Below are positions 35,953 through 44,201 of a stretch of DNA of 64,000 nt, in pieces (position 1 is the first letter of the stretch; the number at the start of each line of letters is the position of its first letter). Source of the stretch: Sphaerochaeta sp032144095 (GTDB lineage: Bacteria > Spirochaetota > Spirochaetia > Sphaerochaetales > Sphaerochaetaceae); assembly GCF_032144095.1 (NCBI RefSeq), contig NZ_JAVSNJ010000001.1, positions 248,001 to 312,000 on the forward strand, given 5' to 3'. The position numbers were made by a program, and so were the translations under genes. The notes beneath the pieces were generated by a model. That model was not told the origin of the DNA. It saw only the letters and a program-made list of their open reading frames with translations, and searched no databases.

Positions 35953-36264
35953 TTAAGAAATTATGTTCTTTTGGTTTTGCTCCATAAGTAACGGTTTGAC
36001 TTGTTCGAGAAACCAAGAAAAGATTTTTTCTCTTTCAAAAAATACATCAGATCCAAAATTCAAGAAAGGAACTATCTTTGGGTTTGCTAAAATGAAACCC
36101 GCAAGATCTGCCGATTCAAACCCCAAAAGGGAAGCGACTTCTTCAAGGCTTAAAAAACGGTAGTAATCAAAGGTAGCACTATATGGTAATTCGCCACATT
36201 GAGGGTGTGCACTTAAAAATGAAATATAGGAAGCATTGATTTCGTTTCTTGATAGGAAATTCAT
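35953..36264 (-). CDS. Small partner protein of a double-HTH regulator
   Basis: A 103-aa protein whose ATG overlaps the stop of the upstream regulator by 4 nt (ATGA). LSLEEVASLLGFESADLAGF (about residues 37-56) looks like a helix-turn-helix of the excisionase or MerR kind, followed by a helical tail. There is no family I can name. Tight coupling to a DNA-binding protein suggests a two-protein regulatory or toxin-antitoxin-like unit. Confidence 0.6.
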   Translation of the reverse strand: MNFLSRNEINASYISFLSAHPQCGELPYSATFDYYRFLSLEEVASLLGFESADLAGFILANPKIVPFLNFGSDVFFEREKIFSWFLEQVKPLLMEQNQKNIIS

Positions 36265-36752
36265 ATTTCACATCCTTCAGGTATTATAATTGTTTTGTTA
36301 GAAATTAATAAAAATGATGAGACAGATATCTCAAAGGCTTTGCAGTAGATTTCTAAAGTAGATAAAGTTGGAAAGCTTTGGTAACGTGAGTTCTCACGTA
36401 AGCTAATTGAACTTAATTGAAAATGAGTTAACTTTACCAAATCTGTCTGAGACAGTCCTTTCTGGATACGGATGTTTTTTAAAGTTGAGGATATGCTGGT
36501 TGGAGTGATTTTCACTGGGTCTAAATGCTTTTTTTTAGGAAATTCTCGGGTTTCTGCAAATTCAATAAATTGAATAGGATTTATTTTTAATGCATCGGAG
36601 ATTTTGATCACGGTATCTAACCATGGATTCCAATTTTGCTTCTTCAGGATTTGTTCAATCCATCTTTCAGAAACGTTTGTTAGTTTGACAAGAGTTTTGA
36701 TTGAAATTTGTTTTTGTTCCATCAGTAAAGAAAGTGCGGTTTGATATTGCAA
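36261..36752 (-). CDS. Protein with two helix-turn-helix domains
   Basis: A 163-aa protein starting at TTG 36752, with GGAGG 7 nt upstream. The first HTH (residues about 8-60, ISIKTLVKLTNVSERWIEQI) and the second (about 88-145, IRIQKGLSQTDLVKLTHFQL) are both of XRE/Cro type, so this is a tandem-HTH regulator. It overlaps its partner gene by 4 nt. It is probably a regulator of the surrounding mobile or defence region. Confidence 0.7.
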   Translation of the reverse strand: MQYQTALSLLMEQKQISIKTLVKLTNVSERWIEQILKKQNWNPWLDTVIKISDALKINPIQFIEFAETREFPKKKHLDPVKITPTSISSTLKNIRIQKGLSQTDLVKLTHFQLSSISLRENSRYQSFPTLSTLEIYCKAFEISVSSFLLISNKTIIIPEGCEI

Positions 36753-36927
36753 GGCATCGCCTCCTAAATAGGTCGTTTACTATTTAGGCCACGATATATG
36801 CATTTTGCTTCAATTGGTCTTTCAGAACAAAGAGGATATGTAGCCTCGCAGTAGTTGCAACCAATCTCATAAAAGAAAGGTCGATAATACTAATAGTTAC
36901 ATTTCAAGTTTATAGGAGGATTTAATA

Positions 36928-37160
36928 ATTCGTTTCAATGCTGTTCAAAGAAGTGGTTATTATAGGGACAATCTTGTAGTTCTCAACCTGTATTTACACA
37001 TGGCAGATTATTATGAGTTCGCCGGCGCAACCCAACCACTTGGTCGGACATAACCCAGCTAGTTAATGAAGTAAACCCTACCAGTGAAATTACAGGTAGA
37101 GATCCTGGATTCTATGGTTTATCAGAACACCTTTTCCTTATTGGAAAAGACATTGACTAA
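36928..37160 (+). pseudogene. Frameshifted small gene
   Basis: AGGAGGA (36914-36920) is followed 7 nt later by ATT 36928, opening a frame that reads RFNAVQRSGYYRDNLVVLNL, then an in-frame ATG (37000) and MADYYEFAGATQ. It stops at 37051. In another frame, directly following, is TTWSDITQLVNEVNPTSEIT and GRDPGFYGLSEHLFLIG up to TAA at 37158-37160. Both pieces look like protein, so one gene with a frameshift near 37030 is likely. No family recognised; probably part of the dead integrative element. Confidence 0.35.
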
Positions 37161-37300
37161 ACACACGGTTGTATACCTACCTCTGGTGACAATGGAGCAA
37201 TGTCCTGCTTACTCATCAGATCAGCCACTCTCTCAAGTGCTTCTGCTAGAGCCTTGAGCCCCTTCGCCCCCTCAAGCAATAACAGGGTTGTGTCTTCCAT
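37157..37300 (-). CDS. 47-aa small protein of the conjugative-element module
   Basis: ATG 37300 opens a 47-codon frame, MEDTTLLLLEGAKGLKALAE then LERVADLMSKQDI, ending at TAG 37157-37159. An amphipathic helix fills most of it. It starts 22 nt after the preceding gene in the same direction, with AGGAA upstream. Small genes of this kind follow the sigma-like and DNA-binding genes in Firmicutes integrative elements with large serine recombinases. Its last codons lie where the frameshifted plus-strand gene ends, so this may be the element's broken edge. Confidence 0.45.
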   Translation of the reverse strand: MEDTTLLLLEGAKGLKALAEALERVADLMSKQDIAPLSPEVGIQPCV

Positions 37301-37322
37301 CTTCTGTTCCTACTTGCTGTAT

Positions 37323-37643
37323 CTAGTGGATCTCAATGCTTTTGACGCTTTTGCCTGGGGTGGGTACGAGCTCTTCGCTGTACTCGCCGAGCAGGAGACG
37401 TAGCAGCCTAGCCGGGATTCTCCGGCTACGGCTGCCTAGCACCTCTTGGGTAGGCCCGTCACCTTGGGCCACATTGATCTGGACCCTGTGTTGAAGTTTC
37501 ATTTCGTATCTCCATTGCTGTACGGGGTTTCTCCCGAAGGTTGCTGAGGCATAGCTGCCATCCTTTCGCTTCCTCTGCTTAGTACCGGGAAACCGTACCC
37601 ATTGGTGTGAACGGGGATTATGCATCCCCGAATTTCTCACCAT
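37323..37643 (-). CDS. Integrative-element small protein
   Basis: A 106-aa protein starting at ATG 37643, overlapping the stop of the sigma-like gene (ATGGTGA). The C-terminal half, YEMKLQHRVQINVAQGDGPT then RSRRIPARLLRLLLGEYSEE and LVPTPGKSVKSIEIH, looks like a protein I have met in Firmicutes conjugative elements next to serine recombinases; its function is not known. The N-terminus is short and basic. It is translationally coupled to the broken gene upstream, so expression may be reduced. Confidence 0.55.
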   Translation of the reverse strand: MVRNSGMHNPRSHQWVRFPGTKQRKRKDGSYASATFGRNPVQQWRYEMKLQHRVQINVAQGDGPTQEVLGSRSRRIPARLLRLLLGEYSEELVPTPGKSVKSIEIH

Positions 37644-38119
37644 AAAGTGTCTGAATGCCTCTGAATGCGTCTGATCATCTTTCTCCTGCGGCTTCTGATG
37701 GCGTTGTCGGTGGTTCCTTCCTCCTTTGCGATATCGACCAATTTTCTACCCTCAGACAATCTCCAGTAGAGCTCCTGCTGTTCGGGTATGAGGAGGGGAA
37801 TGCTCTCATGTACCCGGCCGCGGATTGAGGGAGGAAGTTCCTCCCTCAAGGGCACAGCCTCAGGGGATTGGGAAAGGACGGAGATGCTTTCGATGGGATC
37901 ATCTGAAAAAGCATGTGGGTTTCTTTCGTGGAGGGTTTTCGAAAACTTGAACCTTGGGTCCTGGATCTCATCCTCATACCGGTTGTTCAAGCGTTCAGCC
38001 TGCTAGGAGTCGCGGAAGACAGTGATTGTCTCCTCGGTGATGCCATCCTTACCTGGGGTAAGAAGGTACGGTTTCCCGTTGATGTAATAGTAGAATTCTG
38101 CTTTGGCGTCCTTTGCCAT
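37637..38119 (-). pseudogene. Sigma-70 region-4-like gene with an in-frame amber codon
   Basis: ATG 38119 has GGGAGG 4 nt upstream and opens MAKDAKAEFYYYINGKPYLL up to a TAG at 38003-38005. The same frame goes on to 37637, encoding about 120 residues that end in a sigma-factor-like helix-turn-helix (LLIPEQQELYWRLSEGRK, then IAKEEGTTDNAIRSRRRKM). One base change would restore a 160-aa protein. Such small sigma-like proteins regulate conjugative elements. The amber may inactivate it; a TTG at 37990 could allow a shorter restart product. Confidence 0.7.
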
Positions 38120-38440
38120 GTGTGCCTCCCGCCTGGGACGGAGGGCGAGGACATGACGCCATTCGAAGCCGTGATGATCAGATTGCTAGCCTGAGGGCAC
38201 AACGAGACCAGGAGACCCGAAACAGCCCTTCAACACTTTAAGTGTGACAGGCTGATGCATCAGGATTCCTCGCCCTAAACGTTGTCAGGCTCGAATCAAT
38301 TTTATTGTTGATTTAATGCACCATAGTTCATAAAAAAATATACCCCCAAGGTATCAGTAGCCAGCAGGAAACCCTACCAGAAATACAAATCCCACAAGAT
38401 TCTGATCTGAGCCTTTGAAGTTCACCCATGAACCCTCAAA
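38120..38440. other. Island edge between the broken element and the tRNA gene
   Basis: About 320 bp with no gene. It holds two short palindromes, ACACTTTAAGTGT (38233-38245) and CTGATGCATCAG (38252-38263), about 115-145 bp upstream of the sigma-like gene's start, possible operator or element-end sequences. No copy of the tRNA 3' end was found here or at the other side of the island. Confidence 0.35.
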
Positions 38441-38471
38441 ACAAAAAAACTCCCTGCACTGCAAGGAGTTT
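38441..38471 (-). terminator. Rho-independent terminator of the tRNA gene
   Basis: Read on the minus strand, AAACTCCTTGC and GCAGGGAGTTT form an 11-bp stem (one G-T pair) with an AGT loop, followed by a run of T. It begins 8 nt after the tRNA's last base. Confidence 0.8.
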
Positions 38472-38475
38472 CTAA

Positions 38476-38552
<77 letters not shown>

Positions 38553-38627
38553 GAAAAGCTGTAAGTAATGTATAAGATTTTTTTGAGAATGTAAAGGACG
38601 TTGTGAAAGAACTTCGAAGGAGGATTA

Positions 38628-39350
38628 TTACCAGTCAGGCCTATAGATCTCCTTGTTCCTGACAGCCTCCAAAACAAACCTTGCACCCTGGTTATCCCTA
38701 GGATTGAGCCTCAATATCTTCCTTGCAGGTACTGCTGCAGCATCGAAATCACCCTGCTTCCAATACCAGCATGCAAGGCCGTGCAGGGCACGCAGATAGG
38801 GCCTGTTGTTGAGGTATTCCCATGGGAACTGTGAGGTTTCATCAAAAGGAAGACTCTGCTCTGCAATGTGGATCGCTCCGGTATAACAGTTGAAGGAGCT
38901 CCTTTCCATATCAGGGGTTGCAAAGCTCATGGTTCCCATATGGACCAAGGCATCGATGCACTGTGGATACTGTTCCCATAGCCTTGCAAGCGCATCATAC
39001 CCCTTTGAGCCCTCCATCTGTGTAGCCTCATATACAGGATCCCTTCCAGGGCTGTAGAAGCCAAAGCCCGTATAATCCTTGAACTCATACTTGTTTCGTT
39101 CGACCTTCTCGAACTCAAGGGGAGGGACAGCTAGGTTTGCAAGGATAAGCTCGCTTTTGAGCAGGTTCCCTGATACATAGGAAGTCTTCTTGAACACCCA
39201 CTCCTTGTCGACTTCGACGGTTATGGTATCAAGTTCAAATGTCTTGAAGTCGACAACACCCTTTATGGAAACAATGGTCCCTGTTTCCAGGTCTCTTGTG
39301 CGGTAACCCATGTTGTTGAGCTTCAGAACCAAATATTGCTTTTCCATCAT
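38628..39350 (-). CDS. TPR-like protein (ST7/DNQGxR type)
   Basis: A 240-aa cytoplasmic protein. The N-terminal half (residues about 1-95) is a beta-rich domain (YLVLKLNNMGYRTRDLETGT). The C-terminal half contains tetratricopeptide-type helices, ending LRALHGLACWYWKQGDFDAA and ILRLNPRDNQGARFVL, a motif seen in small TPR proteins of the ST7/plant-like kind. No catalytic motif. It is likely a scaffold; its partner is unknown. Confidence 0.7.
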   Translation of the reverse strand: MMEKQYLVLKLNNMGYRTRDLETGTIVSIKGVVDFKTFELDTITVEVDKEWVFKKTSYVSGNLLKSELILANLAVPPLEFEKVERNKYEFKDYTGFGFYSPGRDPVYEATQMEGSKGYDALARLWEQYPQCIDALVHMGTMSFATPDMERSSFNCYTGAIHIAEQSLPFDETSQFPWEYLNNRPYLRALHGLACWYWKQGDFDAAAVPARKILRLNPRDNQGARFVLEAVRNKEIYRPDW

Positions 39351-39356
39351 ATTCCC

Positions 39357-39512
39357 CTACTGGTCAATCCTCACCGTGAAACCCAGTTTCGTCAAGCCAT
39401 TACGTATATTCTGTTCCCTGTTTTTCTTAGGGGAAACACAGGTGCATACGCAAGCTTCTGACCAGACCCTCCATGCTTTTCTGCAAATCCAATGGAGTGG
39501 ATACAGTAGCCT
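39357..39512 (-). other. Possible short coding remnant upstream of the TPR gene
   Basis: In the 194-bp gap, a 52-codon frame without ATG reads VWSEACVCTCVSPKKNREQ then IRNGLTKLGFTVRIDQ and stops 7 nt before the TPR gene. It looks coding in its second half, but has no start and no SD. It could be the end of a decayed gene. Confidence 0.25.
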
Positions 39513-39544
39513 CTACGGTCGGAAGAAATGGTGTTCCGTCTAGC

Positions 39545-40207
39545 CTACTTGTAAGGGTTGGCCTCACTCTTCTTGAGGATGTTCTTCTCATCGAAGCCCA
39601 GGGCTGAGAGGACCTTCACCGTCTTGTCCAGCTGGTAGGCTGGGATCCAGCGAACCGTAAGCCGTACCGCCTTCGTATCGGGAAGCTGTTCGGCATAGGG
39701 ACGAAGCCCTGCGTTGAGCAGGCGGTCATACTGGGAGTAGGCTGTCAGCAACGACGAGTATGCACCCACCTGGATCTGATACCAGCCGGTATCGCCAGGA
39801 CGGTCATATTTGGATTCGGGGACCTCGGGTTGGAAAATCAGGGTAAGGGTCACATTGGCGATACCGCTGTCCAGCAGCCCTGCCTGCTTTGCAGCAGCTG
39901 GGGTCAGGTCGATGATGCGCCCTTCGATGAACGGACCTCGGTCGTTGATCCTTACGTCCACACTCTTGTTCTTGTCCAGGTTGGTCACTCGCACCAGGGT
40001 GCCGAACTTCAGGCTCTTGTGTGCTGCCGAAAGCGAAGTGGGGTCGAAGACCTCTCCGTTGGCGGTGAGGCTTCCGGCCATGTCGCTGGTGTACCAGGAG
40101 GCGATGCCCTTCTCGATGATGGACCCCGGTTGGGCTTCGGCTTCAGCAAACAGCGGAAGCACAAAAAGCAGACAGATCATAAAGGCTAATGCTCGTTTCA
40201 TACCCAT
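39545..40207 (-). CDS. rlpA: RlpA-like septal-ring lytic transglycosylase with SPOR domain
   Basis: A 220-aa exported protein. The signal peptide (MKRALAFMICLLFVLPLFAEAEA) is followed by a double-psi beta-barrel (about residues 33-125): GIASWYTS, LTANGEVFD, AAHKSLKFGTLVRVTNL and INDRGPFIEGRIIDL with the catalytic aspartate. The C-terminal SPOR domain (about 145-210, GWYQIQVGAYSSLLTA) binds denuded peptidoglycan at division sites. No lipobox is present. It diverges from lysS. Confidence 0.92.
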   Translation of the reverse strand: MGMKRALAFMICLLFVLPLFAEAEAQPGSIIEKGIASWYTSDMAGSLTANGEVFDPTSLSAAHKSLKFGTLVRVTNLDKNKSVDVRINDRGPFIEGRIIDLTPAAAKQAGLLDSGIANVTLTLIFQPEVPESKYDRPGDTGWYQIQVGAYSSLLTAYSQYDRLLNAGLRPYAEQLPDTKAVRLTVRWIPAYQLDKTVKVLSALGFDEKNILKKSEANPYK

Positions 40208-40244
40208 AGTATACGCTCAGCCCTTTTGTTTTGGCAACATGGAG

Positions 40245-40274
40245 TTGAATTGATGTGTCTCTTTCCATTATACT
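40245..40274 (+). promoter_or_regulatory. lysS promoter with almost no 5' leader
   Basis: TTGAAT (40245-40250) and TATACT (40269-40274) are 18 bp apart. The likely start codon of lysS is at 40283, so transcription would begin within about 2 nt of the ATG, and no SD is present. This points to a leaderless or near-leaderless mRNA. Confidence 0.5.
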
Positions 40275-40282
40275 CGACAGCT

Positions 40283-41857
40283 ATGAGCGAACAGAACCTA
40301 TCAACACATTGGGCGGATATATACGCCGACAAGATTATTCGTGAGAAGGGCGAGAAGGAGTGCTATACCTGCGCTTCCGGCATTACCCCTTCTGGAACTG
40401 TCCATATAGGAAACTTCAGGGAGATCATCTCAGTTGACCTCGTGGTGAAGGCACTTCGGGCCAAAGGAAAGAACGTACGGTTCATCTACAGTTGGGATGA
40501 CTACGACGTGTTCCGCAAAGTACCCAAGAACATGCCCCAACCGGAACTGCTGGAAACCTTCCTGCGCAAACCCATAACCCTGGTACCCGATACCACAGGA
40601 AAGGCAGACAACTACGCCCGGGCCAACGAGCTGGACGTGGAGAAGATCCTTCCTGTAGTGGGCGTAGAGCCCGAGTACCTCTACCAGGCCGACCGATACA
40701 GAAAGAGTGTCTATGCCCAAGGCATACGCACTGCCCTGGAAAAGAGAGACGAGATCAGGGTCATCCTGGACGAGTTCCGCACCACACCCCTCGAAGAGGA
40801 TTGGTGGCCGGTATCCGTATTCTCCTCCTTCACCGATAAGGACACCACCACCATCCTTGGCTGGGACGGGGAGTGGGGCGTAACCTACAGGGATGACGAG
40901 ACTGGCCAGACCGAGACCATAGACCTACGCAACACCAGCTACGCCAAGCTCCCCTGGAGACTTGACTGGCCGATGAGATGGTCCTATGAGGGTGTCGACT
41001 TCGAACCAGCTGGCAAGGACCACCACAGTGAAGGTGGCTCGTTCGATACCTCAAGGAAGATGGTCAGGGTATTTGGGGCAGAGGCCCCTGTATCCTTCCA
41101 GTATGACTTCATCAGCATCAAGGGCCGTGGTGGGAAGATCTCCTCCTCAAGTGGAGAGGTAATCTCCCTCTATGAGGTCCTGGAAGTCTTTACCCCAGAG
41201 ATAACCCGCTACATGTTTGTAGGTACCAGACCAAACTCCGAGTTCGCCATCTCCTTCGACCTCGATGTGTTGAAGATGTACGAGGACTACGACTCCTGCG
41301 AGCGCATCTACTTTGGCCTGATGCAGGTAAACGACAAGCGAAAGGCAAAGGAGAAGAGGATCTACGAACTGAGCCAGGTTGGCGAAGTCCCTACCGAAGC
41401 CTCCTTCCAGATTCCCTTCCGCCACCTCTGCAACCTGCTTCAGCTACATGAAGGAAACATCCCTGTAGCCATCAGCACCCTGGGAAGCATGACCGACAGC
41501 CAGAGAAAACGCCTTGAAACCCGCTGTGTCTGCGCCTGGAACTGGATCACCCACTTTGCCCCTGAAGACTTCAAGTACCGCCTGGCAACCGAATCTGACG
41601 CCAAGGTTGAAATCTCCGAGACCGAACGCAAGGCGATACATGACCTCACCGCCCTGGTAGAGGTAATGGACAGCCTTGAGGACAAGGAGTACACCACACG
41701 CCTCTATGATGCTGCAAAGGACAATGGCCTTGAAACAGCCGACTTCTTCCAGCTTGTCTACCGCGTGATGATCGGCCAGGACAAGGGGCCGAAACTCGGA
41801 CCCTTCATCCAGACCTGTGGCAAGGAGAAGACCCTCGCCATTCTCAAGCGATATTAA
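40283..41857 (+). CDS. lysS: Lysyl-tRNA synthetase, class I (archaeal type)
   Basis: A 524-aa class I lysyl-tRNA synthetase, the form found in archaea and a few bacteria including spirochaetes, which charges tRNA-Lys using a Rossmann catalytic core. The HIGH motif is HIGN (41-44) in SGTVHIGNFRE, and the KMSKS motif is KISSS (about 285) in GRGGKISSSSGEV. YSWDDYDVFRK fits the class I active-site strand. The start at MSEQN (40283) is chosen because it follows the promoter directly and upstream codons encode non-conserved sequence. It is followed by a terminator. It would be the cell's LysRS unless a class II copy exists elsewhere. Confidence 0.96.
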   Translation: MSEQNLSTHWADIYADKIIREKGEKECYTCASGITPSGTVHIGNFREIISVDLVVKALRAKGKNVRFIYSWDDYDVFRKVPKNMPQPELLETFLRKPITLVPDTTGKADNYARANELDVEKILPVVGVEPEYLYQADRYRKSVYAQGIRTALEKRDEIRVILDEFRTTPLEEDWWPVSVFSSFTDKDTTTILGWDGEWGVTYRDDETGQTETIDLRNTSYAKLPWRLDWPMRWSYEGVDFEPAGKDHHSEGGSFDTSRKMVRVFGAEAPVSFQYDFISIKGRGGKISSSSGEVISLYEVLEVFTPEITRYMFVGTRPNSEFAISFDLDVLKMYEDYDSCERIYFGLMQVNDKRKAKEKRIYELSQVGEVPTEASFQIPFRHLCNLLQLHEGNIPVAISTLGSMTDSQRKRLETRCVCAWNWITHFAPEDFKYRLATESDAKVEISETERKAIHDLTALVEVMDSLEDKEYTTRLYDAAKDNGLETADFFQLVYRVMIGQDKGPKLGPFIQTCGKEKTLAILKRY

Positions 41858-41891
41858 CAGCGCCTCATTTCGAAAGTATATGGTATATTGG

Positions 41892-41921
41892 AGGGGAGCA
41901 CATGCTCCCCTTTCTATTTTT
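41892..41921 (+). terminator. Rho-independent terminator after lysS
   Basis: AGGGGAGC and GCTCCCCT form a perfect 8-bp stem around ACAT, followed by TTCTATTTTT. It ends just before the SD of the flavoprotein gene. A TATATT lies just upstream (41884-41889), so the hairpin might also sit inside the flavoprotein leader. Confidence 0.75.
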
Positions 41922-41931
41922 GGAGGTAACG

Positions 41932-42555
41932 ATGAACGTTCTTATGATCAACGGCAGTCCCAACGAGAGAGGCTGCACCTACACAGCCCTCAGTGAGGTG
42001 GCAACCAAGCTACAGGAGCTGGGTATCGAAAGCGAGATCCTTTGGATAGGCAAGGGTGCCATCAACGGATGCACAGCTTGTGGGTCGTGCAGCACCACCG
42101 GCGTCTGTATCTTTACCAAGGACCGGGTCAACGAAGCCGCCCTCAAGGCCAAGGCCTGTGATGCCCTGGTCCTGGGTTCCCCTGTCTATTATGCAGCAGC
42201 GGCTGGCTCTTTGGTTGCCTTCACCGACAGGCTGTTCAGGGTCATTTCCAAACATATGGCCAAAAAGCTAGGTGCCGCCGTGGTATCCTGCCGCAGGGGT
42301 GGGGCAAGTGCAACCTTCGACCAGCTGAACAAGTACTTTACCATCAGCCAGATGCCCGTCGTCTCCTCCACCTACTGGAACAGTGTCCATGGCAACACCC
42401 CTGACGAGGTGCGTCAGGATCTTGAGGGGCTGCAGGTAATGCGGAACCTCGGCTCCAACCTTGCGTGGCTCTTGCAGTGCATTGAGGCAGGCGAGGCCAA
42501 CGGCGTTGCCCATCCCCAGGTCAGCAACGAGCTGAGGACAAATTTTATCCGCTAG
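41932..42555 (+). CDS. Iron-sulfur flavoprotein / NADPH-dependent FMN reductase family
   Basis: A 207-aa flavodoxin-fold protein. MNVLMINGSPNERGCT gives the FMN phosphate-binding loop. NGCTACGSCSTTGVCIF contains C-x2-C-x2-C-x5-C, the compact [4Fe-4S] motif of iron-sulfur flavoproteins (Isf). LGSPVYYAAAAGSLVAFTDR is the flavin-contacting loop. Isf proteins shuttle electrons from ferredoxin to small acceptors, often under oxidative stress. The ATG at 41932 has GGAGG upstream. Confidence 0.88.
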   Translation: MNVLMINGSPNERGCTYTALSEVATKLQELGIESEILWIGKGAINGCTACGSCSTTGVCIFTKDRVNEAALKAKACDALVLGSPVYYAAAAGSLVAFTDRLFRVISKHMAKKLGAAVVSCRRGGASATFDQLNKYFTISQMPVVSSTYWNSVHGNTPDEVRQDLEGLQVMRNLGSNLAWLLQCIEAGEANGVAHPQVSNELRTNFIR

Positions 42556-42595
42556 AGCCTACCCGACCCATATCGTTGTGAAGGAGCCATATAGT

Positions 42596-44101
42596 ATGAA
42601 ATCTGCAACACTGACAGTAGACCGCTCGGCATCGATCGCCCTCATCGACGACCGCCTGTATGGCTCATTCATAGAACACCTTGGACGGGCCGTCTACGGT
42701 GGCATCTACCAACCAGGGCATAGCCGAAGCGATAAGGATGGCTTCAGGCTCGATGTGATTGATTTGGTACGGAAACTGAGGGTACCCATCATCAGGTACC
42801 CGGGAGGCAATTTTGTATCCGGGTATAACTGGGAGGATGGGGTAGGCCCCCAGCAGCTTCGTCCAACCAGGCTAGACCTGGCCTGGTTTACCAGGGAACC
42901 AAACACCATCGGGATGCAGGAGTTCTCAAGGTGGCTGGGAAACGTGGATTCAGAGCTGATGATGGCGGTAAACCTTGGGACACGAGGGCCCGATGAGGCC
43001 AGGAACCTGGTGGAGTACAGCAACCATAGGGGTGGGACCTACTGGAGCGACCTGAGGAAGAAACACGGCAAGGAAAGCCCCTATGACATCAAGACATGGT
43101 GTCTTGGCAACGAGATGGACGGCCCTTGGCAGATTTGCAGCAAGACCGCCTATGAATATGGAAGGGTTGCAACAGAGGCCGCAAAACTCATGAAGTGGAC
43201 AGATCCCACCATCGAGCTGGTGGCATGTGGCAGCTCCTATTCCAAGATGCCCACCTTTGGCACATGGGAAGCAACCGTCCTCGACCTGGCATATGAGCAT
43301 ATCGACTACCTATCCCTGCATGAATACTATGGGAACAGTGAAGGTGACACTCCCTCCTACCTAGCCAAGAACCTTGGGATGGATTCGTTCATCAAGAGCG
43401 TCGTCTCCCTGTGCGATGCCGCAAAAGCGAGGAAGGGGTCGAAGAAGACCATCAACCTCTCCTTTGACGAGTGGAATGTCTGGTACCATACCCTTGACCA
43501 GGACAAGAGTATCGAACACTGGGTCGATGCCCCCCATCGGTTGGAGGACAACTACAACTTCGAGGATGCCCTGCTTGTCGGCGGGCTCTTGATTACCCTG
43601 ATCAAGAATTCCGATCGGGTACGGATAGCTTGCCTTGCCCAGCTGGTAAATGTGATCGCGCCGATCATGACTGAAGAAGATGGCGAGGCCTGGGTCCAGA
43701 CCATATTCTACCCCTATATGCATGCCTCCACCTTTGGACGGGGAAGGGCCCTGGAGGTGGAGCTTGAAAGCCCTCTCTATGATTGCGCTATAGGCGAAGG
43801 GATTCCCTTCATCGACTCTGTGGCAGTCCTGAACGAAGAGGAAAAAACCTGTACGCTCTTCATACTCAACCGTAGCCTCACAGACGACCTGCAGCTCAGA
43901 TGCGACCTGCGGTCACTCCATGTCTCTTCCGGGATCGAGCATATCAGGCTGGATGGCCATGGCCTGAAGGAGACCAACACAGGAACCGACCCCATGCGCA
44001 TCAAGCCCTTCCACCAGGGCCTTCCCATGGAAAAGGGGAAAGCCGTTGAGGTGGTAGTGAAGAAAGCATCCTGGAATGTCCTGCGCTTCTCCACCCTGTA
44101 G
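42596..44101 (+). CDS. abfA: Alpha-L-arabinofuranosidase, GH51
   Basis: A 501-aa GH51 enzyme that releases alpha-L-arabinofuranose from arabino-oligosaccharides. YGSFIEHLGRAVYGGIY at the N-terminus and IRYPGGNFVSGYNWEDG are family hallmarks. The acid/base Glu173 is in CLGNEMDGPWQ and the nucleophile Glu292 in FDEWNVWYHTL. There is no signal peptide, so it is cytoplasmic. AAGGAG precedes the ATG at 42596. It complements the GH127 enzyme encoded 25 kb upstream. Confidence 0.95.
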   Translation: MKSATLTVDRSASIALIDDRLYGSFIEHLGRAVYGGIYQPGHSRSDKDGFRLDVIDLVRKLRVPIIRYPGGNFVSGYNWEDGVGPQQLRPTRLDLAWFTREPNTIGMQEFSRWLGNVDSELMMAVNLGTRGPDEARNLVEYSNHRGGTYWSDLRKKHGKESPYDIKTWCLGNEMDGPWQICSKTAYEYGRVATEAAKLMKWTDPTIELVACGSSYSKMPTFGTWEATVLDLAYEHIDYLSLHEYYGNSEGDTPSYLAKNLGMDSFIKSVVSLCDAAKARKGSKKTINLSFDEWNVWYHTLDQDKSIEHWVDAPHRLEDNYNFEDALLVGGLLITLIKNSDRVRIACLAQLVNVIAPIMTEEDGEAWVQTIFYPYMHASTFGRGRALEVELESPLYDCAIGEGIPFIDSVAVLNEEEKTCTLFILNRSLTDDLQLRCDLRSLHVSSGIEHIRLDGHGLKETNTGTDPMRIKPFHQGLPMEKGKAVEVVVKKASWNVLRFSTL

Positions 44102-44130
44102 ATACACATTTGTTGGACTTGCTGTACAAA

Positions 44131-44166
44131 CAGATGAGCACCTATCGTTGGATGGGTGCTCATCTG
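44131..44166. terminator. 12-bp perfect hairpin between convergent abfA and era
   Basis: CAGATGAGCACC (44131-44142) and GGTGCTCATCTG (44155-44166) pair perfectly around a 12-nt loop. The position between two 3' ends suggests a two-way transcription stop; no T-run follows on either strand. Confidence 0.5.
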
Positions 44167-44201
44167 CATAGAGGCAAGGAATGTCTGCGGCCAGGGGTAG
44201 G

